From Chloranthus sessilifolius (lineage: Eukaryota > Streptophyta > Magnoliopsida > Chloranthales > Chloranthaceae), in contig CM037595.1 of the NCBI GenBank assembly GCA_021018995.1, forward strand, positions 98,359,491 to 98,423,490: DNA of 64,000 nucleotides, given 5' to 3'. Position numbers and translations under genes: made by a program. Below are positions 19,736 to 32,500 of the stretch, in pieces (the first letter of the stretch is position 1; the number at the start of each line of letters is the position of its first letter). Below the pieces are notes generated by a model. That model was not told the DNA's origin and made no database searches. It saw nothing but the letters and a program-made list of their open reading frames with translations.

Positions 19736-22700
19736 ATGATGGTTTTGTTGGCGTCCTTTTATGCAAAGTTCCTGCCTCCAATCTCTATGATTGTCGCCCA
19801 AGCAATCATGACTGGCCTTATAATCATATTAAAAGTTGTAATGGGCGGCATCAAAAGCATCTTCATATATACTGCTTATAGGCATCTCGTTGGCACGCTC
19901 TCTCTTTTGCCTTTCGCAATTTACTTTGAAAAGTAAGAAATTATCAATTTCTCTTAAAGCTAACTTCCTATTTTTCATTATTTTCCTTTTTCTTTAACTT
20001 TTAAAAATTAATAAATGTTTTTATCTTATCATATTCTTATAATTGAAGTTTTCCTTGTAGAGGGGTGGCAATGATTGGATGGAAGGCACTAGTTTGGACT
20101 TTTATGTCAGCCTTGACTGGGTAAGCTTTACAAAATATGAATAAATTTAGGTAAAAAGTACCTTTAAATTCACCCATACATGAAACCCATTTAATGCTTT
20201 GAATCATGTGTTGAAGATATGATATTTTTAATTATAATCTTTCATATGATGGATCTTTAGATGATGGTCGTATCATCAGGATGGTCGTACCATCAGGCGA
20301 TTATCTTTTTCTTTTATGTGGCACGCGGCTAAATTTTTTTACCCTAAAATCAAGTTTGAGTGTAATGAGTTCCACATGATGTTAAGGTTACTTTTCTGAT
20401 ATGTGTGTCACGTGCAATAAAAAAACTTTTAAAATTGGAGCGAAAAATCTCTATCATCTAATTCAAAGCCATTAATGAGATTTTAGCGTGGGTGAATTTA
20501 AAAGTACCCGGAAAAGAGGGAATTGCAAATTTTCTTTTGTAACATCGTAGATGGAAAAAACTTGTTGAGCCGATTCAGAGTCCCCTTGAAATGGGCCAGC
20601 TTGTGTAAAGAACGGTTCTTCATAAAATTTAGTTCAGGAGGAAAAAGTGACTCGACCAAGTTTTATAAGTACCTCTTCCCTTGATTATAAGAGCATTTTA
20701 ATCATATGGCATCATTAAATTTTAGAATATTGGGATTCTGAGAATCATTTTCATTATTTCGAGATTAAAATTTTTGAAAAAAGTCTAATAAAATTTTTAC
20801 AGGGTCCTGTCAAATTTTGATAACCTAAAGAGGCCATAGTACCCTTTAAAAGTATAAGAATCCTAATGTAAAGAGCTCACATTGTTTTAAAATGCGATAA
20901 ACCCCGATTTTTTACTTCACCGACTTTTTTTTACTGTCTACTTCGAGCTCTTTACTCAATTCATTTTTTTTCTCATTCATGCTACACCTAACCTTGAATC
21001 AAGGAACAAATTGTATTCACTTGCACTTTACTTATATTTCTATCTTTGTGATGTTGGATTTTTGTGGTCAACATCTTAATCCATTTTTGAGTTTTTACTG
21101 AAAATTAAATTAAACTTTTGATCACGCATGTTTCAAGGCAATAAGAAGCAAATAATTTTCTAATATAAGTAATATATCTTCACTTTCTTTTTTTTTTATG
21201 AATGAAGAAAGAGAGGTGATTATATAAGAAGACCACCGTCCCTCTTCTTCACTCTAGCACATTCCCATCTAAGGCTAAACTTAGATGTTACTGTCATAAC
21301 GATTGATATGGTTTGATGTCGGCTGACTGACGTTAATATCAGTATACTCTCTGAAACTTATCCAAATAGAGATTTTGTTGTTCGTGATATGTAGTAAGAA
21401 ACTAAGAATTATTAACGTAGTATTATGTCACTCATTCTTATATATGGTTATTTTTTTTATTTATTTTTTAATTTTAATGAAAATATAAATGGTTCTATCC
21501 TTACACCCAAAAACATGGTATCATTCATCGTATGAAAAAGAATGAATGATCCATTAAAAAAAAAATCTTTGTGAAAAATAGTTATTTTTTTCGATGACGG
21601 GTAACCTGGCCTCTTAGAGCACTCGACTAAATCTTTTGACACGTGCAACACCCGCACATCACACGTATCAGTTAAGTAGGGATAAATTCATGCAGATGGC
21701 CAACAGGGGGTGAGATTCAAACTCAGAACCTCCACTTCTTGAGGCGCTATCCTGGCCATTGTGCCAACACCCCATTGGTTAATAAAAAGAAGATATATTA
21801 TTGAATAATTTATTTTTTCCACTTAAATTAAATTCAACACATATCAAATGTTTCGACCTACCCTCTGTACTTACATTATATAAAAAATAAAAAAGTTAAA
21901 CGGTTTGGGACCCTATTGGATAATAAGCCAAACATTGGAGCCTGTCTGGTAAATATGGAGTAGTTGGATCCAAGGATCAAAATATCGAGTGTAAAATTTT
22001 GGCCGAAAATAAAAAATTTGGCCAAAATTTCGGTCCAAATTATCGTTTTAGTGGAACCGAAACTGATAATTTAGGCCAAAATTTTGATCCTTAGTTGGAT
22101 CGGAGACCCTCGCTCAGGTAAAGAACTACTCTTTAAACAACCACAGATCATTCAACACTCTGTTTAAGTATTAAGTATAAACTGCCAATTGATAACCTTA
22201 ATAATGGATCTTATGTTGACTTTGTCCATCCATCTCAATAGATGGCACCTCTCACCCGCATAATTTTGGGTGTAGAGCGATTACTTGCACACGAGAAGTT
22301 GGCCATTGCACATAACTCAAATGAAAGACTTAGTATTTTGAGTACCTAAGCCATATGAAAACACCATCTAAGCCTGCCTTATTTCAAGGCGATGATATAA
22401 CAATCTCTGAAAACACCATCTAATCTCTAGTGTGCATGTGGTGAGGTATCATATGAACTTCAAGTAATCCAAAAACTATGCACACAAGTCGATCAATCTC
22501 ATCTTGTTCAACGAAATTCATTACATACCTAATGTTAAATATTATGAGCAATAGGCTCTATTAAAGCCAGTCGAATTGTTAGAATCCTTTGATGAGCACC
22601 AAATTTAGGTCAACACCAATTAACATGATGATTTGCAACTTCGATTACTTGAATTGATCAAAGATGTATGGCATATGGCAAAACAAGTACAGATGTAAGT

Positions 22701-25700
22701 ATTTTTTCTATTGAATTAGGTGACACTCAATAAGCCTATTTATTTTTTGTAAGTGCTTTTTCTAGAAAAATAAGTAAGTTAAAGGGTGTGTTTGGGATTG
22801 TTTTTTGGAGCCAAAGAGCATGCCATTTAAAAGAGCAAGTTTAAATTGTTCTTTTAAGGATACTAAAATTTAACTCTTTCACTTGCCGAAGAAGCTAAGA
22901 GTACTTACAACCAAACACAGACCTCACGACTTAAATTTGAATGCAAATCTAACTAGAGCAAAAATGGTGCCAAGCTAAGACTCAAAAAAAAATACCAATG
23001 TGATATTTACTCCCCACCTTCCCATTTTAAGCCACTTCTAGGTACATGTTCTCGTCCCAAGTTGGTATTAGGTGAGTCATCTGCGCACCAAGTGACTTGT
23101 TTCATGGGTCACGTTTTGGGACCTGTGCCACTGGAACTGAATCATAGGTGCATTCGAATTTGAAGATTGTGATCTAAATAATTATGTTATAAAAAATTTA
23201 GATAAAAAAAAAAAAATCTTCATTGTACGAGTTAAAATAATTTATGCCTTTTAATCTTAAAAGGTATTGAATGTTTTGATCATGATAGATACGCTTTCTC
23301 CCCAAATATTGACACTAGATATATTTAGGTCATGGTATTTAAGTTGACGGCACATATGGTGTGGAATGTGACAAAAAGTAATGAACTCAGCCGACCATTG
23401 GGTTGCTCGCCTAATGCCAAATCATCCATCCACGTGCCAAATATCTTGCATGCTTCATGAGCCCAAAAAATATGTCCATAAATGGATTTAATCGATTCCG
23501 AACACTTATGCCAACCCTACCCTTAGAGTGTCAATCCAAAACAAAATGCAAAATGGTATTGCCAATCACCGTATAGTGACCAGTGGGGTTTTCAGAATAA
23601 ATCGGTTTGGAAAAAATTTCGGCAAAATTTATCAAGTTTATAAAAAAAAAGGGGTCATAATTTAGGAAAAATAAAATAAAAATTATAAAATATATAAATT
23701 AAAAATTATAAAAATTGAAAAGAAATGAAAAAACAAAAGTTTTGACCAAAATGGGAAAACATTCAAAGAAAAATCATAAATTCACGTACAATCCATGATT
23801 TATTTGAAATATATAAACATTTTTTTAAAGAATTGTGAATAATTTAAATTTTATTTATTTAAAAAAAATAATCGTCAACTATTCACAACTTTTTCAAGAA
23901 GTGGGCAAATTTGGTCACTATGCTCGTCACTAGTGGCGGTACATTGTGAAGCTCATGAATACCCTTTTAGCTATTAATCCTGCCTGAAGCATATTTCACA
24001 AGTTTGTAGGGCACCTGGCATTCGTGGAAGTCTATCTTTTAACAAGATCAATGGAATAAAAGGCTCTTAAAATGCTTTTAACCCTTCGTGTTAAACGACA
24101 ATAATCAGCTCCAACTGTTAAACCGATTTCAAAACCGTTTGATAGAAGTGACTTTTGACTATATGTCCTTTTATGAAAAGAATACTGTAGAAGTCAAGAT
24201 TCCCTTCTATCCAATGGTTATAAAATCAATTGAACATTATATCGGTCCACCCTGTTATCAATTGAACATTATATCGGTTCACCCTGTTGAACTTGACTAC
24301 TGCCGGCTTATTAAAGAGATTTTCTTTATAGGCCGCCCGGCCATTATGAGCAGCAAAGATGACTGCATGACATGCACGGACTTTTATGTACTGTAAATCT
24401 GTGCATGGCGTACAGCCAAGTGGATGCGTTGTCTACCTTCTCGCCTGTGATGGTGAAGCCACCCATCCTAGACAAACTATTTGTTTAAAATTAAGATTTT
24501 ATAAATATGGAAAAAGGTCGGCTACGTTCACTCATGCTTAGAATCAATTTTTTTGGGAGCTACCTTTTGCACTTAATTAAAAAGAAAGAATTAAATAATT
24601 TTGTGATGAGTACGTCTCTTCGTGCTCACGCATTCTCTCAAAGCGCCTACATCACAGACCACTTAAAAATTGATGATCGCTTCAGATAAGATGATGGAGA
24701 TCTTGTTTTACCGTGATATTTTAGACAATGGATATAGAGACCATGGAGCACCTATTTGACGGTAAGCTTTTTATTTCATGTGTCACAGATCCCCATATAA
24801 TGGCTTTTCAATTATATGGTACACATCACACTCAAACTTGATTTTAGGGCCAATTTTTGGGAATTTGGGACACATGGAATAAAAAACCGACCATCTGATA
24901 GGTGAGCCCTAGTCTCAAGATCCATTTCGTGGAACATCTAGGTGAAACATGTTCTCCTTCATCTCATCCGAAGCAATCAACGATTTTGAAGTGGTCTGGG
25001 ACGTGGGTGCTTCCAGAGAACGTGCGGGTGTGAGCAGAGGTACGCTTTTGGGATATGTGCCATGTGGAACACCATTTAAGTCATCTGTTTTGAATACTAT
25101 GATGAAAAGGTCTTTGAGGCAAACAATTGGTCTTCAAATGAGACGACTTAGATGATGTTCCACATGACACGTATCCCAAAATTAATAAAATCTTTACTTT
25201 TAATCATGTGACGCATAAAGTTGTTGCTCCTATTTTCTTAGAAAATAGAAATTTATTTTCCACTGAGTGATTTAATGTTAGGGAGCTACAACTTGCACCC
25301 GAGATCTGTTCCCTGACACGAGTTAAAATCTTTGACAGAAAAGATTGGCATATAACATGATCTCTATTATCTGATGTATCAAAGTCAACCATTAAATCAG
25401 ACTAATAGGCTTTGACTATATTGAATCAGAAAATATAGCTCATTTTTTTGCTCCAATCTTTAACAACAAAGATCTTTACATTATGACCGTCAAATCAGGC
25501 GGCTCAAATGGTGTCCCATGTGGCATAGGTCCCAAAAATATTGAGTCTTTCTTTTAACTCGTGTGCCACAATATAAATTTCGTGTGCAAGTGTTAGCTCC
25601 TTTAATATTATTTGAAAATTTGAAAATTGAAATGTTGAATGAATTTGATTTTTCACTCTTGTTGGGGTCCTTGGAGATATGAAGTTTGAAATTTTATTTT

Positions 25701-26614
25701 ATTATTTTATTATTTTTTGGCCTTTTGAAATGATCTATATACAATGTCCTATTACTCCCTTCTGTGGGTGCCATGTGGCACCTTGTTTTAGAGGTCGGGA
25801 ATACGGTTAGGGAAGTCCTTGGGACTACCTACCGTTATGCCTCCTCTTCATAGAAATTAACGGCTTATCTTTCCCAACTTTTAATCAAACCTTTTGATGG
25901 AGCTAATCAATCTGCACCGTTCAATCGTCTGGGCATCCCCTATCGTATCAATTGCCGACTGTAAAGTTATCAGAAACCGTCCATTGAAGGAGCCTCATGG
26001 CCGGTTAACAGTGACAAAAGAGATTATTACTGTGTTTAATTAATTATAAAAAAGAATGATTACTATGTTTAATATATAACTTGTCTAAGATTTGAACCTG
26101 AAGAAAGTGTTATCTCTGTAAATCATTAGTTATTTTGCCTAAGATATAATATATGTTGGGTTGCCCATCACCTGTTCGATGAAATTTCTCAAAGAAAAAC
26201 TTAAATATGGCCTTGTTTCTATTAACTTCCATTCTGTAAATTTAATTTGGGTGTTTTGCGATGCAGGCTAACGTTGGGGATGGGTTTGTCCATGTACGGA
26301 CTTAGAGACACCAATGCAACTTTTGTTGCAGTTTTCTTAAACCTTATACCAATCATGACCTTCATTTTCTCCGTCATTGCCCGGTTCGTAAGAAATTCCT
26401 CTTTTGTTTTGTTTATTTTATTTTATTTTTTGCATTTAGTTGCCTGGTCAATTTGTCAAAGGTCAAAACTGAGGGTCTCAATGGGTCGGATCAGGTTGGG
26501 CCAATATTTAAGTCTGCCCAACACTTTGGCTCCTCGATACCCTTAAATATTTCTTGAATCCTTCTTGAATCTTTACAAATTAGTAAGAATTGTGTCTGCC
26601 ATCAAATTTGTGAA

Positions 26615-26679
<65 letters not shown>

Positions 26680-29503
26680 TTATTTATTTATTTATTTTTT
26701 TTTTTGAGGATGTCATACAGCATAGACAATCCAGATGTAGTGCTTGTGCAAACTTGCACGTATAGAGGATCCGTTTTTGGTGCAGCACACAGGGAGGGGA
26801 CCTGCACCCACAACCTATTACTTCCACAAGGGAAGAGTATACCAGTTGCGCTATTGCTCAATCGGTGTCAAATTTGTGAATCTTAATTTGGCTTGAGATT
26901 TATTCCTGAAACCGTCTTGATCTGTGGGATGTTGAACGAAATAGAAGAAAAATAAGAGAGAAACTTAAGTGCAAGCACATGACTTGAGGCATGTAAAATA
27001 CGCTATCTTTTAAGTCTATGTTTCCCTACCCGCACACGGTCAGTAATGGGTTTCCAGCAAGGCGGACTCCAGGATACAACAATTCACGTGACAGCGCACA
27101 TTGTGACCAACCTACTGATGATCGGATCACCCTTTCCGAACACAGATCTCTCTAGTATGTTGTTACACAAAAAATATCAAGAAATGTTCAATCTTAATCT
27201 CTATAAATTTCTCATTCTCGGAGAGATTTCTTAATTACTTTTTAAGAGAAGGCTTTGGGTCTTTTTATAGTGTGTGAAGGGGTGTGTATACACCTCTTAG
27301 TGAAATCAAGACCTTTTGATGAAGTGAATGGTTAGGAACTTAATGCCCTTTCAATTAATGGTGCTAGATTCATTTAGACATCTCAAAGAGTGCTTAAGTG
27401 TCTTTTGGCTTTACACATTAATTATTTCCATGAATAGACACAACTCCTGGGGAAAAAAGTAATGGAAGCAGATTTTAACTTTTGAATTTGAAATTTTAAC
27501 CAACACATCTATTTAACAAATAATTTATTAACAAATAATATTATTTTATTACCTTGGACAAAAGTGGATCCAATCCAAATCATATTAGGACCACACCCAC
27601 AAATGGGCCCAAACCCATATTTGGCTTGACCCGTTTCAACACGTGCACACACGTGCGGGCGCAAGTGAGTACTAAGGAGCATACTTTGCTCCACTGATGC
27701 ACTACCCTTGGGTACACAATTACATAAAAGAGCTTTTACTCTTTGCATTTCTCTGATGTGGGACTATTCCCAATAGTGTATAATAGAATACTATAGAATA
27801 TTTAAAATATGCAATATGGGGTTTATTTCTCAAGGAAAATTAACCTACGTCTATTTCCCACATCTATTGAAATTTGAAATTTACCTTGCTGAAAATTAAA
27901 ATTAACCTTGTTTGAACTCATCTTTCTTTCAAACCCTGAAAGTGGAATTGAAGGACGTCCTCATGGAATGCAGTTTGATGCCCTAGGCTAGTGGAAATGA
28001 AGATCTATCACTAGAATCATTGTTTCCAAGTTTGGAAGGACCGTCCCGCGAGATGGAAATACCAATCTGAATCAAACAGTCATTAGAATGAATTTCTTTA
28101 ATAATTTATAAGATTTGAAATCCTATTCTTATATTTTCTTTATTGTTTCAAAGTTATCCCTTAATTTTAGCCAGTAAAATAGGGTTTAGTGTTTGGTCCT
28201 GCATCACTACAGAGTCGTGATTATCAGCTTTTCTAAGCAACAAGTGATTGAAGTTGGAAGTTGGAACTAGAACTTGCTCCCATATCAAGTTCTGACTTAC
28301 TGCTAGTAGCCATTGCAAACACACATCAGCACTTAGACTACAAAAGTGAGCAAGGAACAAAATAATAATGTTCCAACTAGAACTGCAACAACTCAGACAA
28401 ACTGCAAGAACACACACAAAACTGTAAACAATGGATAGGGTCACCCTGATTTCTCCATCAATTTCTCCCATTCAGTTACACTATGTGATAATAATTAAAT
28501 TAATTGCAGCCATAGTTGAGAAAAATAAACATCATAGCGTACTTGTCGATGCAGAGAAGACAATATAGTTTCCAATGTCACATGGTCACAGTGCAACCCC
28601 TGTTCCTGCATATAAAAATTAACCTCCTCTGAACCATTACATATTTGTTACTCTCAGGCCTCATATATTTGACCAACAATCAATAGTTACAAGCACCAAC
28701 AACACACAAAAATATCAACACAGTATACAGATCCATAGCAGGGTGTTACACGGTCACAAAAATACCCTTGTTTTCAACGTTGCTTTGTGACTTCTTAATA
28801 GAATCAAATGAGACCACAACTAATCACATTAAACAATAAAACCAATCAATCCCTGTCATTTCTGGTCACAATTGGTCAACTACTTGACACTAAACAAGTG
28901 AACAAGAATCATTCTTGTGAAACCCCTTATTAAGCACAAACCGTTCACACCAGAAACCTTATCTTCCAAAAAATTGCAAGTAAAGCACTTATCTAGTTCA
29001 GCTTTTAGGTGATACTGTCTTTGATTCGTGGCGATGAAGATGATTATTATGCTCTTTTGCTCTGTTACTATGAAGTTTGAAAAAGAAATGTAGAGAAGAA
29101 GAGAGGTAGGACATTAGAAAGAACCATGAAGATTGAAAAAGAAATGTAGAGAAGAGAGGAAGGACATTAGAAAGAAGATAGATCGGCATTTTCTTTTAGG
29201 GCTGGCCCAGTATTATTAGCAATGATATGCCACATTTTTATTTTTATTTTGTTTTGTTTTGAGGATGCCCTACGGCATAGACATCCCACATGTAGTGCAT
29301 GTGCAAACTTGCATACAGAGAAGATCCGTATTTGGTGCAGCACGCTGGGAGGAGACCCTCATAAAGGGCGGGAGCAGGCGTGGGGATTAGAACCCACGAC
29401 CTGTTGCTTCCGCAAGGGAAGAGGATACCAGTTGAGCTAACACGCATGACAAAACTGTAAATAGGGTTAGGGTTTAGTAATAGAGAGGAGGAAGAAGAAG
29501 AAA

Positions 29504-29534
<31 letters not shown>

Positions 29535-32500
29535 AGAAAGATATTAGGGTTGAGTCAATGTAACCCAAATCCCAATACAAAATATTATTTATACCATCTT
29601 GGCATGTTCACGTATTACATGGTTCAAGAGTTAAGTGAATTGTATACAACTTAAATCCCACTTAACTACACACACCCCCAAAGTTACTTACTGCACCCAT
29701 ATAATAGAATTAACATCTCCAACACTCCCCCTCAAGTTGGAGTATAGATGTCGGTCATACCCAACTTGAAGGAGATGTCATAAAGTCTCCTGCCACCAAC
29801 ACCTTTAGTTAGGATGTCGGCAAGTTGATCCTTAGTTCTAACTTGAGGAATACTGATTTCTTTGGACTCGACCTTCTCGCGAATATAGTGATAATCCACC
29901 TCAATGTGCTTTGTTCTTTCATGAAAGATAGAATTCTCTGCAATATGATGGGCAACTTCATTGCCACCATACAAAGTAATTAGAGAGGATAGAGCGACTC
30001 CCAAGTTTGATAAGATGAATTTAAGCAACATGCCTTCTCTCGCATCGTGGGACATGGCCCAGTACTCCCCCTCGGCACTGGAGTTTGGTACATGTTGCTT
30101 CTTCAATTTTCATGTGACTAAATTACCTTCCAAGAAGGTGCAATATCCGGAAGTTGATTTCCTATCATTCAGAGACCCGTATGACGGCCTCATTAATCTG
30201 TGCGCTAGCATGAAGGCATGACGACCTTGGAACTGGGCACTTAGTTAGCAAGAAGGCAAGCGGACCCTGTAGCTAATCGTGTAGCGTGTGGGCGCAGAGG
30301 CATGCGGCCTTCTTGCTAACTAAGTGCCCAGTTCCAAGGCCGTCATGCCTTCATGCTAGCGCACAGATTAATGAGGCCGTCACATCCGGCCCAATCGGCA
30401 TCAGTAAATATCTCTACATCCAAATGACCGTGATTTTTATAGAGAAGCCCTTTGTCAGGACTTCCTTTCAGATACCTCAGGATCCTGTGAATAACCTCCA
30501 AATGTACTGTCCTTGGTGAGTGCATATATTGACTCACCACACTTACTGCATAAGCAATATCCGGACGGGTCATGATTAGATAAATCAGTTTACCAACTAA
30601 TCTCTGATAGGTACGTGGGTCTTTGAGCAGATTACCTTCTTCGCCCTTTAATCGGTGATTTTGTTCAATAGGGGTCACAACAGGTCTACACCCCTAAAAT
30701 CCTGTATTATGAAGGAGGTCTATGGTATACTTCTACTGGGATAATGAGATGCCTTTCTTAGATCTCGTCACTTCAATGCCAAGGAAATATTTCAAACTTC
30801 CCAAGTCTTTAATTTTAAACACTTTGCTCAAATACTCCTTCAGTTTAAGAATCTCATGACTATCATCACCAGTAATGATGATATCATCAACATAGACTAA
30901 TATGGCAGTCATCTTGATCTCCCTTTTTACAAATAGAGTATGATCATAGTGACTTCTTCGGTACTCAATTCTCATAATAGCATCACTAAATTTTTGAAAC
31001 CAGGCCCTTGGGGATTGCTTTAATCCATAGATAGATTTCTTCAATCTACACACTTTTCCCTTCTCTCCTTTTACAAATCCAGGAGGAAGGTCCATGTAGA
31101 CTTCTTCCTTGAGATCACCATGAAGAAATGCATTCTTTACGTCAAGTTGAGATAGTGGCCAGTCTTTGTGGGCAGCTAGAGATAACAATACCCTGATTGT
31201 GTTAGACTTGGCTATAGGTGCAAAGGTGTCCTGATAATCAACTCCTTGTGTTTGAGTATACTCCTTTGCTACAAGTCTTGCTTTATATCTTTCGACAGCA
31301 CCATCAGGTCTATACTTAACTGTATATACCCATTTGCAACCAACAACTCTCTTTCCTTTTGGGAGTTTAACAATTTCCCATTTTAGCTGTTCCAGAGCAT
31401 TCATCTCCTGAATCATAACATCCTTCCATTTTAGCTGCAACAAGACATCAGAAACAGCAGAAGGAAGTGTGATAGAATCAAGAGAAGAAATAAAACCATA
31501 ATGAGATGATGAGAGATTGTGATATGACACATACTTATTGATGGGATGACGAGTACATGATCTAGGAAGTTTTCTGTGAGCAATGGGTAGATGAAGATCG
31601 GTAAGAAGAGGACCCTCTTCGGGTAAGGGATCCTGGTCGATATTCTGAGAAGGTGACTCATCTACATTCTCATGCGCAGTGGCTTCAACGATACTTTTCT
31701 TATTCCTTCGCACATACATCTTTTCCTTTCCATATTTATCAAAGGTGGGTTCGATTTTTTGTGGCTCAACAACATCATCATCCACTTCTTCACAATCTTT
31801 ACCATCTCTCATAGGTAAAGCTCTAAACATCTCAGAGTGCTCTTCATTGTTAAGTTGTTTCTCCCCTTGAAGAGTACTCGGAGGACAGGAAAAATAAGTG
31901 CCCTTAAAGAATGTAACATACATAGTGACTATTACACGACGAGTGAGAGGGTCAAAGCACTTGTAACCTTTTTGAGAAGAGGGATACCCAATAAAAATAC
32001 ACTTGGTGGCCTTGGGATCAAGTTTACTTCGCTGAATATTGGGGATATGAGTAAAACATAAGGAACCAAAGATACGTGGTGGCACCAAGAGCAGAGGTTG
32101 ATGAGGAAACACAAGTTGGAAGGGAGAATGTCCTTTCAGAATAGGTGTAGGCATTCGATTGATGAGGTAGGTAGCGGTGAGAACAACTTCACCCCAGAGA
32201 TATTTAGGAACCTTCATATCAAACAACAGTAATCGTGCAACCTCGAGAAGATGCCTATTTTTCCTCTCAGCAACTCCATTTTGTTGGGGGGTATAAGGAC
32301 AAGTAGTTTGCGACACAATTTCATGAGACTGAAGATAGGATTGGAGAATGTGAGAGGGATATTCCCCACCATTATTCGATCGAAGAACTTTAACATGTCC
32401 ATGAAATTGTGTGCTAACTAGTATGTGAAACAGAGGAAAAATGGAGGCAACTTCATCTTTGGTGCGCATAAGAAAGAGCATAGTGAGTCGAGTACAGTCA

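Larger units (their letters stand above)
20121..26266 (+). other. WAT1-related intron 2 (6.1 kb)
   Basis: Donor GTAAGC and acceptor TTTTGCGATGCAG. It holds, in order, an H hairpin, a SINE, a hAT-type MITE, a TGTGTTTG MITE, a 32-bp duplication (24226-24289), an H hairpin and K-type palindromes, listed separately where clear. The rest (about 22.9-24.2 and 25.6-26.2 kb) is AT-rich with nothing recognised. Confidence 0.8.

Noticed and set aside
24088..24396. 102-residue frame in WAT1 intron 2
   Set aside because: It contains a 32-bp tandem duplication in its DNA (24226-24289), has no family signature, and lies in transposon-rich intron.
28154..28471. 105-residue minus-strand frame with a hydrophobic N-terminus
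   Set aside because: No recognisable domain, no splice context supporting it and no conserved ending; kept only as unassigned DNA.
29380..29446. Possible tRNA gene (box A and box B present)
   Set aside because: The arms do not fold into a full cloverleaf, the unit continues into a shared SINE body with an A-rich tail, and a second copy exists at 26690.
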